This document shows positions 7,279 to 13,680 of a stretch of 13,680 bases of DNA, in pieces. The stretch covers positions 1 to 13,680 of the forward strand of contig DATAYF010000671.1 in the NCBI GenBank assembly GCA_036272735.1, given 5' to 3'. Each line of letters begins with the position of its first letter. Position 1 is the stretch's first letter. The translations under genes were made by a program, and so were the position numbers. This DNA comes from DATAYF01 sp036272735. Its GTDB lineage: Bacteria; Chloroflexota; Ktedonobacteria; Ktedonobacterales; Ktedonobacteraceae. The notes below the pieces were generated by a model that saw only the letters and a list, made by a program, of their open reading frames with translations, was not told the DNA's origin and ran no database searches.

Positions 7279-7344
7279 GTATATACTTAGCTCCTGCTTT
7301 ATACTTGAAGGTTATCTATGTTCTACATCTTACTAAAATAACAA

Positions 7345-7379
7345 AGTGCTAGAAGCAGAAAGTTACTGCCTCTAGCACT
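7345..7379 (-). terminator. Intrinsic terminator of rho
   Basis: GTGCTAGAAGCAG (7346-7358) pairs with CTGCCTCTAGCAC (7366-7378) with one mismatch, plus an A-T pair at 7345/7379 and a 7-base loop. In the minus direction the stem is followed by TTTGTTATTTTAG. It starts 58 bases after the rho stop codon and precedes the PIG-L gene, so it should separate the two. Confidence 0.7.
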
Positions 7380-7436
7380 GAGTATATGCCGACGAAGCGT
7401 ATAAACACAAGTAATACGCTTCCTGATAGTCAAGAA

Positions 7437-8669
7437 TTACGCCAGGCGCTTCGACAAGGTGGCGAGGAACTCGAAATTGGTGTCGGTTTTCGACATTTGT
7501 TGCAGCAGAGCCTCCATCGCCTCGTGGCCTTGTTGGTCGGTAAGCGAGGAGAACATACGACGCATCGTAATCACGGCGCGATAGGTTGGCGCATCATAAA
7601 GCAACTCTTCGCGGCGTGTGCCCGACAGCGAAACGTCGATAGCCGGGAAGATGCGGCGCTCAGCCAGTTTACGGTTGAGGACCAGCTCCATATTGCCGGT
7701 GCCTTTGAACTCCTCGTAAATCACGTCGTCCATACGGCTGCCGGTATCGACGAGCACGGTTGCCAGAATGGTCAGGCTTCCACCCTCTTCGACTTTACGC
7801 GCGGCCCCGAAGAAACGCTTCGGCTCGATCATGGCGCTAGGATCAAGACCACCGGAGAGGCTGCGCCCGCTGGGTTCAACATCCAGGTTATAGGCACGGC
7901 TCAAGCGCGTCAGGCTATCGAGCAAGATGACCACATCGTGCCCCTCTTCGACCAGGCGCTTAGCACGGGCGATGACCATTTCCGCCAGGCGCGTATGTGC
8001 CCAACTTGGCTCGTCGAACGTGGAGCTAAAGACCTCACCCTGCACGGAACGTTTGATATCGGTCACTTCTTCCGGTCGCTCGCCTACAAGCGCGACCATC
8101 AGGTGCGTCTCAGGATGATTTTGCGTGATGCCGTTGGCGATGTTTTTCAGCAACACTGTTTTACCGGCCTTCGGTGGCGAAACGATCAGGCCACGCTGCC
8201 CCTGGCCGATAGGAGTTACCAGGTTAATCAAGCGACCTGAAAGGTTGTTCGCCGTGGTCTCCATGTTGAAAGGTTTGTCGGGGTAAACCGGGGTGAGCCT
8301 ATCAAAGGAAGGGCGCTGCTTGGAGCTTTCCGCGTCTCGTCCGTTGACGGTATCAACACGTAGCAGGCCCGCGAACTGTTCGCGCTCCTTGGGAGGACGC
8401 GCTTGCCCGCTCACTAAATCGCCAAGTCGCAGACCGAAGCGCCGGATCTGCGAAGCCGAAACGTAGGTGTCATGCGACCCAGGAAGCAAACGCTCGCCAC
8501 GCAGCAAGCCAAAACCTTCCTGTGAGATGTCGAGGATACCTGCTGCCTGAAAGGTCTCTTCTGGGGCGGTAGGAGTGTGCTGCGGATAATGCGCCTGCTG
8601 TGGATGTTGAATAGATGGTTGTTGGTTTTCAGGAAAGTCAACGCGTGGCGTTGTTGAGAATAGTGACAT
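7437..8669 (-). CDS. rho: Transcription termination factor Rho
   Basis: The hexameric RNA helicase that ends transcription at Rho-dependent sites. From ATG 8669 it has 410 residues. The OB/cold-shock RNA-binding domain is clear (ILDISQEGFGLLRG, DTYVSASQIRRFGLRLGDLV, 45-90). The ATPase core has Walker A SPPKAGKT (164-171), Walker B DVVILLDSLTRLSRAY (245-260), Q-loop GGLDPSAM (273-280) and R-loop FKGTGN (321-326). The usual N-terminal helical domain is replaced by about 40 residues rich in Pro, Gln and His. The frame is open back to 8843, but those upstream 58 codons resemble nothing in Rho, and no candidate start there has a ribosome site. Even 8669 has only a distant AAAGG, so the start is uncertain. 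The long leader would fit the autoregulation known for rho in other bacteria. Confidence 0.93.
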   Translation of the reverse strand: MSLFSTTPRVDFPENQQPSIQHPQQAHYPQHTPTAPEETFQAAGILDISQEGFGLLRGERLLPGSHDTYVSASQIRRFGLRLGDLVSGQARPPKEREQFAGLLRVDTVNGRDAESSKQRPSFDRLTPVYPDKPFNMETTANNLSGRLINLVTPIGQGQRGLIVSPPKAGKTVLLKNIANGITQNHPETHLMVALVGERPEEVTDIKRSVQGEVFSSTFDEPSWAHTRLAEMVIARAKRLVEEGHDVVILLDSLTRLSRAYNLDVEPSGRSLSGGLDPSAMIEPKRFFGAARKVEEGGSLTILATVLVDTGSRMDDVIYEEFKGTGNMELVLNRKLAERRIFPAIDVSLSGTRREELLYDAPTYRAVITMRRMFSSLTDQQGHEAMEALLQQMSKTDTNFEFLATLSKRLA

Positions 8670-8857
8670 AGTTCGAATTGTCGGGGGCACCTTTGTGGAA
8701 AAGGTATGCCCGCTCCTTTCTTGTCTTGAGATGGTATTAATAAACGTGGCAATGTGTCGAGACGTTATCTCGGTCTGGTTCATTTGATGAAGTACCGGTC
8801 CAGGTGAAAGCGCAATCAGTGGAAAAATAGACGCTCTAACCATAGTATAACGAGCGA

Positions 8858-8884
8858 TGTATAATGCTGGGTCTCTGGGTGCAA
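8858..8884 (-). promoter_or_regulatory. Possible rho promoter
   Basis: On the minus strand TTGCAC (complement of 8879-8884) is followed after 15 bases by TATACA (complement of 8858-8863). The spacing is shorter than ideal. A transcript from here would carry about 180 bases of leader before the proposed rho start at 8669. Confidence 0.35.
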
Positions 8885-9044
8885 GGTTTCAGGTGATATA
8901 TGTATTCTACCACACACGTAAATGCATGGCTACTGTAATATTGAACAAAGCTTCGTCGCTCGTTATTCCAACCTGTCACCATCAAGCGATTGTTACCTAC
9001 ATCACGCCTATAAGCGCGTCAAGGTAACAACAAGAGACAAAGAA
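8885..9044. other. Intergenic stretch without a gene I can support
   Basis: The gap between the rho leader and the ABC terminator is AT-rich. A 62-codon plus-strand reading frame (8922-9110) runs through it but ends inside the terminator hairpin, has no ribosome site and resembles no family I know. I regard it as chance. Confidence 0.5.
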
Positions 9045-9103
9045 AAACCTTCGGCGGCTGAATTACGTTCGTTCCCGATCCGTAATTCAGCCGCCGAAGG
9101 TTT
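9045..9103 (-). terminator. Strong intrinsic terminator of the ABC exporter operon
   Basis: A 23-base arm (9045-9067) is an exact reverse complement of 9081-9103, around a 13-base loop. In the minus direction the stem ends in GGTTT and runs into TTTCTTTGTC, the usual stem-plus-T-run form. It lies 45 bases after the ATPase stop codon, so it ends the permease-ATPase transcript before it reaches the rho promoter region. Confidence 0.85.
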
Positions 9104-9147
9104 CCTCTAAGAGTTGTTACCCAGTAAAATGCCGAAAGGGTAGTTGT

Positions 9148-10047
9148 CTATGAGCGGCGTTTCTTCTTCTTGCGAACAAGCGTAATACTACGCGGTGTGG
9201 GAGTTGTGTAATTACTTATCTCTTCGATATGACCATCCTCTAAGCGAATTTTTACATCGGCGATACTGGTTATACCTGAATCATGGGTAACCACAATCAC
9301 TGTTTTCCCCCGTCCCGACCATTGTTTCAGCAACTGAATAATGATTTTGCCGTTACGAGAGTCAAGATTTCCAGTTGGCTCATCGGCTAAAATCACTTGC
9401 GGATCATTAGCCAGAGCACGAGCAATCGCTACACGTTGCTTCTGTCCACCCGACAGTTTAGCAGGCCTATGCTGATGACGATCTTCATTGATACCCACCT
9501 GGATGAGCAGGTCGCGTGCTCTCTCACGCATAAAGCGGCTCGATTTACCTCCTTTGAGCTGCATCGGTAGTACAACATTCTCCAATGCACTCAAATTTGG
9601 CACCAGGTGAAAGGATTGAAAGACAAATCCCAATTTTTCTCTGCGGAACAGATGCTCCTGACGAGGCGAAAGTCGCCGTACATCTACACCATCTACAACC
9701 AATTCGCCAGATGTCGCTTTATCCAAACCACCAAGGATGTAGAGCAGAGTCGATTTTCCACATCCACTCGGGCCCATAATCGAGATAAACTGGCCTTCAG
9801 TAAAGGCAAAGCTTACATTATCAACCGCTTTGATAACTTCACCCTGGTTGCGAAAGTGCTTACTTAATCCTTCCGCCAGAATGGTGACACGTTTCTCTTC
9901 TAGAGCAGGTCTCTGCTCACCTTGCCTCGAACCATCATCGTTTGGTGCCTGCTCTGCGCTTGCTACTAACTCATCATTTGGTACCTGCCCGTCAACTGAC
10001 GTCAGGTCTTCAGTTGGCGTCTGCTCAGTGGAGGGTTTTACGTCCAT
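9148..10047 (-). CDS. ABC transporter ATPase, MacB/LolD type
   Basis: The nucleotide-binding subunit of an exporter-type ABC complex, 299 residues. All motifs are intact: Walker A GPSGCGKST (92-100), Q-loop Q144 in VFQSFHLVP, signature LSGGQ (198-202), Walker B VILADEP with E223, D-loop NLD and H255 in VVTHD. The MacB/LolD subfamily is shown by GGLDKATSGELVVDG and ADEPTGNLDS. Two ends are unusual: residues 1-50 are an acidic, imperfectly repeated extension (EQTPTEDL, GQVPNDELV, EQAPNDDGS), and the C-terminus is a basic KKKKRRS tail. The start has AAAGGAT about 9 bases upstream. It begins 31 bases after the permease stop codon, so the two are co-transcribed and should assemble as a two-plus-two complex at the membrane. 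Substrate unknown. Confidence 0.92.
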   Translation of the reverse strand: MDVKPSTEQTPTEDLTSVDGQVPNDELVASAEQAPNDDGSRQGEQRPALEEKRVTILAEGLSKHFRNQGEVIKAVDNVSFAFTEGQFISIMGPSGCGKSTLLYILGGLDKATSGELVVDGVDVRRLSPRQEHLFRREKLGFVFQSFHLVPNLSALENVVLPMQLKGGKSSRFMRERARDLLIQVGINEDRHQHRPAKLSGGQKQRVAIARALANDPQVILADEPTGNLDSRNGKIIIQLLKQWSGRGKTVIVVTHDSGITSIADVKIRLEDGHIEEISNYTTPTPRSITLVRKKKKRRS

Positions 10048-10078
10048 AACATTCTATCCTTTGGGTTCATACTATGCA

Positions 10079-11542
10079 TTAACTTCGTCGAAGTACAACG
10101 GCTGGCTTGATACGAGCAACATACCAGGCGGGAATGATACTGGTAATGACCGCTAGCGCAATACCCAGACCAACGATGATCAACAGGGTTTCTAGATTCA
10201 GCGTAGCGGTAGCCAGGTGAATATTCCGAAGCTGTGACGATGCCTGAGAAAAGATGCCGCCACGACCTCCGCCAAAGACTCTAAAACCTCCAGGGCCTCC
10301 ACCAGCGCCTCCTGAAGCTGTACTGGTCGGAGTGGCAATATTAAACTTTTGTGAGATCATTGGGCCAAACACAGCGAGCAGAATAATGGCAACAATCGAG
10401 CCAAGCGCGCTCATCGCGAACACTTCACCCCAGAATTGTCTGATCACCTGCCAATGAGAAGCACCAATCGCTTTCAATGTGCCAATCTCTACGGTACGCT
10501 CACGTACAATCACGAAGACAGCGAAGATGATCACAATCGCGGCGACAGCGATAGAAACATACAGCGCCAGTGTGATACTATTTTGCGCAACATTGAGCGC
10601 ATTGAAAGTGCTTTGATAGAGGTTATTTCCAGCAACAACATCGTATTTTGAGCCAAGTTTCTTTTGCAAACTCGAAGTGACCGTCGGAACTTGCTCATAG
10701 GTCGCTGCATGTGCCGTAATGGAATCTACCCCTTGCACAGCATAAATGGTCTGCATCGTCTTCAAAGGTAGGACAATGGTGCTGGAGGAAAATGCGTCCG
10801 AACCCGTAGAGAACAGGCCAACAATGGTCAGTTTCTTCCCTTTCAATGTGAAGGTCGAGCCAACTTTCAGGTTATTGGAGGCCGCCAATGTCTTGCCCAT
10901 CATCGCAACATTGGCAGATGCATCGCTACTGGTAAAGCTCTTTCCTGAAGTAAGAGCCAGGGTACTTCCACCACCCAAAGTAAATTGTGTATCACCTGGT
11001 GACATACCATAAACAGTGGGTGGAAGGCTAAATGAATTGCCATTGGCACCTTGAATCGAAGTTGTTTTGAGCGTGTTGTCGGTATCTGAGCGCCTGAGTG
11101 TCTCCTGGGTACTGGCCACGCCTGACACTGCCGCAACCTCAGTTACCACACTACTCGGAATAGGAGTCGTCGTAATATTGCCAAACCCTCTTGGCGTATT
11201 ACTACTTCCACCATTGCCACCGCCAGAACCTCCAGTTCCACCACCTTGAAAGGAACCACCGCCGAAGCCACCTCTTGCCCCATTCCCGCTACCTCCACCA
11301 CTTCCATTCGTATTGTTGCCGCCGAAGTTACCACCAAATTGGCCTGCGTCGTTCTGCGCATAGTTAATGGTGATCGTGGTACCAACGTCTTTGTGAACGT
11401 TCGTCAATTGCTGCTGGGCGCTACTATTCAGGCTGACCATCGCTGCGACAAACATAAGACTCGCGCCCAGCAATACCACCACCAGGATCAGCCGTACCGG
11501 ATTGCGTAGCACATTTCCTATGCCGCGTAAGATTATACCCAT
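10079..11542 (-). CDS. ABC transporter permease, MacB/FtsX type, with glycine-rich extracellular insert
   Basis: A 487-residue membrane subunit with the MacB/FtsX layout. TM1 is at 16-38, followed by a large extracytoplasmic domain (40-320), TM2 at 323-346 and the conserved cytoplasmic loop RERTVEIGTLKAIGAS (347-362) that contacts the ATPase. TM3 is at 372-394 and TM4 at 452-473. The extracytoplasmic MacB_PCD-type domain is recognisable in VGSTFTLKGKKLTIVGLFSTG. Residues 65-121 are a Gly/Asn/Ser-rich low-complexity insert near TM1, and a second Gly-rich stretch lies at 410-430, outside the membrane between TM3 and TM4. MacB-type permeases drive export or lipoprotein extraction by mechanical coupling, not by a pore. 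No membrane-fusion partner is encoded in the window. The ribosome site is TAGGAG, about 13 bases upstream. Confidence 0.9.
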   Translation of the reverse strand: MGIILRGIGNVLRNPVRLILVVVLLGASLMFVAAMVSLNSSAQQQLTNVHKDVGTTITINYAQNDAGQFGGNFGGNNTNGSGGGSGNGARGGFGGGSFQGGGTGGSGGGNGGSSNTPRGFGNITTTPIPSSVVTEVAAVSGVASTQETLRRSDTDNTLKTTSIQGANGNSFSLPPTVYGMSPGDTQFTLGGGSTLALTSGKSFTSSDASANVAMMGKTLAASNNLKVGSTFTLKGKKLTIVGLFSTGSDAFSSSTIVLPLKTMQTIYAVQGVDSITAHAATYEQVPTVTSSLQKKLGSKYDVVAGNNLYQSTFNALNVAQNSITLALYVSIAVAAIVIIFAVFVIVRERTVEIGTLKAIGASHWQVIRQFWGEVFAMSALGSIVAIILLAVFGPMISQKFNIATPTSTASGGAGGGPGGFRVFGGGRGGIFSQASSQLRNIHLATATLNLETLLIIVGLGIALAVITSIIPAWYVARIKPAVVLRRS

Positions 11543-11806
11543 AAAATATACGTTGCTCCTATTCAGTACTATTCGATTACCTGGCCTGGAACCATCTATA
11601 CGAAGATTCCAACCTTTTCAAACGTGAAGTATAAGGAACTTTTATCAAAAAAATATCAGGTAGCTGTAAAGAATATGTATAAAAGCGGGAGGTAATTGTA
11701 AACTCTACTGTTCGGGAAATTCTCTGAGGTGGATCAAAACGCGAATAGCTCTCTTTTTGGGCGTATCAGGGCTACCGAAAAGACCTGATCCCATATGCAA
11801 AGGCTA
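11543..11806. promoter_or_regulatory. Divergent control region between the ABC permease and P450 genes
   Basis: This gap, AT-rich near the permease, must carry the exporter promoter on the minus strand, but no box is clear enough to name. TATCAGG occurs at 11654-11660 and 11764-11770. ATCAGG/CCTGAT form inverted arms at 11765-11770 and 11784-11789. These could be binding sites or chance. Confidence 0.35.
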
Positions 11807-11834
11807 TTGTACTTGTAACCACTTGTGCTATATG
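11807..11834 (+). promoter_or_regulatory. Possible P450 promoter
   Basis: TTGTAC (11807-11812) and TATATG (11829-11834) are 16 bases apart, about 60 bases before the P450 start codon. Matches are 4/6 each at best, so this is tentative. Confidence 0.35.
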
Positions 11835-11894
11835 CTTAGAGAGAAACGAACAAAGTATTGTGCACTATATCGACAACGAGAAGAGGATTGCAGC

Positions 11895-13388
11895 ATGACA
11901 ACTATTGCGCAAGATACACCTACAGGCAAGGCCACGCTTCCACCAGGACCCCGACCCATGCCTTATATCGGGAACCTGCTCTCACTGCGCAGCGATCCAC
12001 TCGGCTATATGCAACAATTGCAACGCCGCTATGGCAATATGGCAACCATCCACATGGGGCGCACGCCTTTAGTGGTGCTGTTCCGTCCCGAATACGTACG
12101 CTACGCGTTGATTGAGCATCCACGTACCTTCTCGAATGAGGGCATGGGGCCACAACGCAACGACGAGAGCGTCGCCAATGAAGGTTTGCTCACCATTGAT
12201 GGGGAGCAGCATCGCCAGCAGCGCCGTGCCGTGCAACCAGCCTTTCACAAAAAACAGGTCGAAGGCTACGCCAGCACCATCGAGCAATACACACAGGAAC
12301 TTTTGCAAAGCTGGCATACCGGCGACACACTGGATATGTCGAGCGCGATGCAGGCGTTGACGCTGCGTATCGTTAGCAAATGCCTGTTCAGCCTCGACCT
12401 TTCTAACCAGTTGAGCGCGCTGGGTGACAATTTTAACGCCATGCTCGGCAATTCGACCAGCACGGCCGAAGATCTACTCAATATTCACATCGATAATACC
12501 GTTACCGGCTATGGCAAACGCCTGGCAGCCACACGCCAGCTCGACAGGATTATTTATACACTGATTGCGCAACGCCGCGAAAATAACCACGAGCAAAACG
12601 ACATGCTTTCCATGCTGATCACGGCACCAAGTGGCGCGACCCCTGAAACGAACCTGACGGATAAGCAGATTCGCGATCATATGTTGACCTTCCTGGCGGC
12701 CGGGCACGAAACCACGGCGATCTCGCTCACCTGGACCTTCTACCTGCTCTCGAAATACCCCCAGGTACGCGAAAAGTTACAGGACGAGCTACGCAGCGTG
12801 CTGGCTGGGCGTACGCCAACGATGGATGATCTGACAAAGCTACCCTACCTTGAGTGGGTGTTAAACGAGTCAATGCGACTCTACCCGCCAGCCTGGATGC
12901 AAGCCCGCTTTGTCGTGCAAGATTTCGAGTTGGATGGCGTGCACATCCCGGCCGGAACGATGATCATGTTGAGCCAGTGGGTCATTCACCGCCTGCCCGA
13001 ATTTTGGGATGAGCCGGAGACGTTCCGCCCTGAGCGCTGGGACCCCGATCACAGTGAAACCATCACGCCCGGTGCCTACTTCCCCTTCGGTGGTGGACCC
13101 CGCATGTGTATCGGCATGCCATTCGCGCAACTGGAGGCCAAGATGGTGCTGGCGCTGATCCTGCAACGTTACACACCACAGGCCGTGCCCGGCTATAATC
13201 CTGGTTTGAAGCCAACGATTACCCTGCGCCCCAAACACAACCTGCGCACAACCTTACTGCCAGCCGACCTCAATAGCACGTCCGCGCAGTGGAAACAACT
13301 CATTAGCGTCCCCGAAGCGACACTCACTAGCAACGAAGAACGCAACGGCTGCCTGGGAGCGATGTTGCGTTTGTTTGGGCTGCTGTAA
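11895..13388 (+). CDS. Cytochrome P450 monooxygenase
   Basis: A 497-residue haem monooxygenase. LPPGPRPMPYIGNLL at the N-terminus is the proline-rich hinge. The I helix is FLAAGHETTAISLTW with E272 and T273 in the oxygen-activating groove. The K helix has ExxR as E325/R328 in NESMRLYPP. The haem loop is FPFGGGPRMCIG with ligand C405. This 'PPGP...AGHETT...FGGGPRxCIG' style resembles CYP102, CYP110 and eukaryotic microsomal enzymes more than typical actinobacterial P450s. No hydrophobic anchor is present, so it should be soluble. A tail of about 35 residues follows the usual end and finishes GCLGAMLRLFGLL, which is amphipathic. I start at ATG 11895 (AAGAGG at 11881-11886). The frame is open upstream to a TTG at 11757, but that extension has no family resemblance. 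No ferredoxin or reductase lies nearby, so its electron donor and substrate are unknown. Confidence 0.93.
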   Translation: MTTIAQDTPTGKATLPPGPRPMPYIGNLLSLRSDPLGYMQQLQRRYGNMATIHMGRTPLVVLFRPEYVRYALIEHPRTFSNEGMGPQRNDESVANEGLLTIDGEQHRQQRRAVQPAFHKKQVEGYASTIEQYTQELLQSWHTGDTLDMSSAMQALTLRIVSKCLFSLDLSNQLSALGDNFNAMLGNSTSTAEDLLNIHIDNTVTGYGKRLAATRQLDRIIYTLIAQRRENNHEQNDMLSMLITAPSGATPETNLTDKQIRDHMLTFLAAGHETTAISLTWTFYLLSKYPQVREKLQDELRSVLAGRTPTMDDLTKLPYLEWVLNESMRLYPPAWMQARFVVQDFELDGVHIPAGTMIMLSQWVIHRLPEFWDEPETFRPERWDPDHSETITPGAYFPFGGGPRMCIGMPFAQLEAKMVLALILQRYTPQAVPGYNPGLKPTITLRPKHNLRTTLLPADLNSTSAQWKQLISVPEATLTSNEERNGCLGAMLRLFGLL

Positions 13389-13433
13389 GGTGAAAAGCAG
13401 CAGTACTTTGCCGTATTAAAAAAGAAGTCAGAA

Positions 13434-13541
13434 CGCCCTGCTGTATCGGTCAGTGAAACCAAAGCTGGCATTGCGCAAGGGAGACCAGAACTGCGGCCGA
13501 GGCCAGATACAAGCCCCTGCGTTCACGCATGGGATATCTGA
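13434..13541 (+). mobile_element. Probable remnant of an IS200/IS605-like right end and tnpB 3' tail
   Basis: Soon after the P450 stop codon the sequence stays open in the same frame as P450, reading RPAVSVSETKAGIAQGRPEL and then RPRPDTSPCVHAWDI to a TGA at 13539-13541. The DNA for SPCVHAW forms a hairpin AAG-CCCCTGCG-TTCA-CGCATGGG (13511-13533, one mismatch). This is the form of the subterminal hairpin that closes IS200/IS605 elements, where the tnpB tail and omega RNA overlap. The rest of such an element is missing, so this would be a relic left by deletion. The hairpin is seen directly; the origin is inferred. Confidence 0.45.
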
Positions 13542-13565
13542 CTTAATGTCTCCCAAATAGACAGG

Positions 13566-13610
13566 ATGCTCTCGGCTTACTTGGGAGCTCAGTATAGTCG
13601 AGAGCATTTT
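13566..13610 (+). terminator. Terminator-like hairpin downstream of P450
   Basis: ATGCTCTCG (13566-13574) and CGAGAGCAT (13599-13607) are perfect arms, with a further TACT/AGTA pair inside the loop, followed by TTTTATTC. It is the first plausible plus-strand terminator after P450. A competing pairing of CTCCCAA (13550-13556) with TTGGGAG (13581-13587) encloses its left arm. The last 70 bases of the window (13611-13680) are AT-rich and show no gene. Confidence 0.6.
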
Positions 13611-13680
13611 ATTCATGGCTTTTGGATAGAAGTTCCTTCATATGCTTGCTAAATAAATATATACCCAACTAGTAAATTCG

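Noticed and set aside
7386..8240. 284-codon plus-strand reading frame opposite rho
   Set aside because: Rho is unmistakable on the other strand over the same bases. The plus-strand product is His/Gln-rich shadow sequence starting inside the rho terminator region.
11180..11350. Gly-rich region as a frameshift or sequencing artefact
   Set aside because: The permease frame runs uninterrupted through it with varied glycine codons, and clear FtsX-type sequence follows in frame.
11757..11894. TTG-started N-terminal extension of the P450
   Set aside because: The added residues include runs of Arg and Cys unlike any P450, and the predicted promoter lies inside it. ATG 11895 has AAGAGG upstream.
1..13680. 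CRISPR array, tRNA or rRNA genes
   Set aside because: I saw no regularly spaced repeats and no tRNA- or rRNA-like sequence on reading the window by eye.

Overview
The window looks like chromosomal accessory DNA from a large, spore-former-like Chloroflexota genome. Ktedonobacteria is my best guess, from memory of protein families rather than a search. The hints are a moderate GC content, a P450 of the eukaryote-like type, a Rho factor with an unusual N-terminus, a secreted GH27 enzyme with a carbohydrate-binding tail, and traces of TnpB elements and a large serine recombinase. The taxonomic call is an inference.

Layout. 1-370: the 5' end of a TnpB (IS200/IS605-type) gene on the minus strand, running off the left edge. 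It has a consensus promoter and a structured left end whose hairpin, AAAG foot and upstream TTAC resemble ISHp608-type ends. 371-1690: a decayed plus-strand reading frame, broken by frameshifts and a stop, that looks like the C-terminal half of a large serine recombinase; the TnpB element appears to sit in its zinc-ribbon region. 1728-2938: a nucleoside phosphorylase facing a small ABM-type monooxygenase, with a perfect 70-bp palindrome between their 3' ends. 3152-6338: a likely two-gene sugar unit, with a ROK-family repressor behind a near-consensus promoter and operator-like inverted repeat, then a secreted GH27 alpha-galactosidase-like enzyme with a C-terminal CBM. 6366-7278: a convergent PIG-L deacetylase. 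7345-8884: transcription terminator Rho on the minus strand with a long untranslated leader and its own terminator. 9045-11542: a minus-strand MacB/FtsX-type ABC exporter pair, permease first and then ATPase, ending in a 23-bp-stem terminator. 11807-13388: a divergent cytochrome P450. 13434-13610: a remnant resembling an IS605-type right end, followed by a terminator-like hairpin.

How the genes work together. The clearest functional unit is ROK plus GH27. The repressor probably shuts its own promoter and that of the galactosidase until a sugar ligand is present, and the enzyme would release galactose (or a related sugar) outside the cell. No sugar transporter lies in the window. The ABC pair forms a membrane complex of its own. 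The remaining genes look like independent units, each bounded by a strong hairpin. I see no defence island or obvious new multi-gene system. The most unusual material is the long hairpins between genes, the nested mobile-element debris and the glycine-rich ABC permease.
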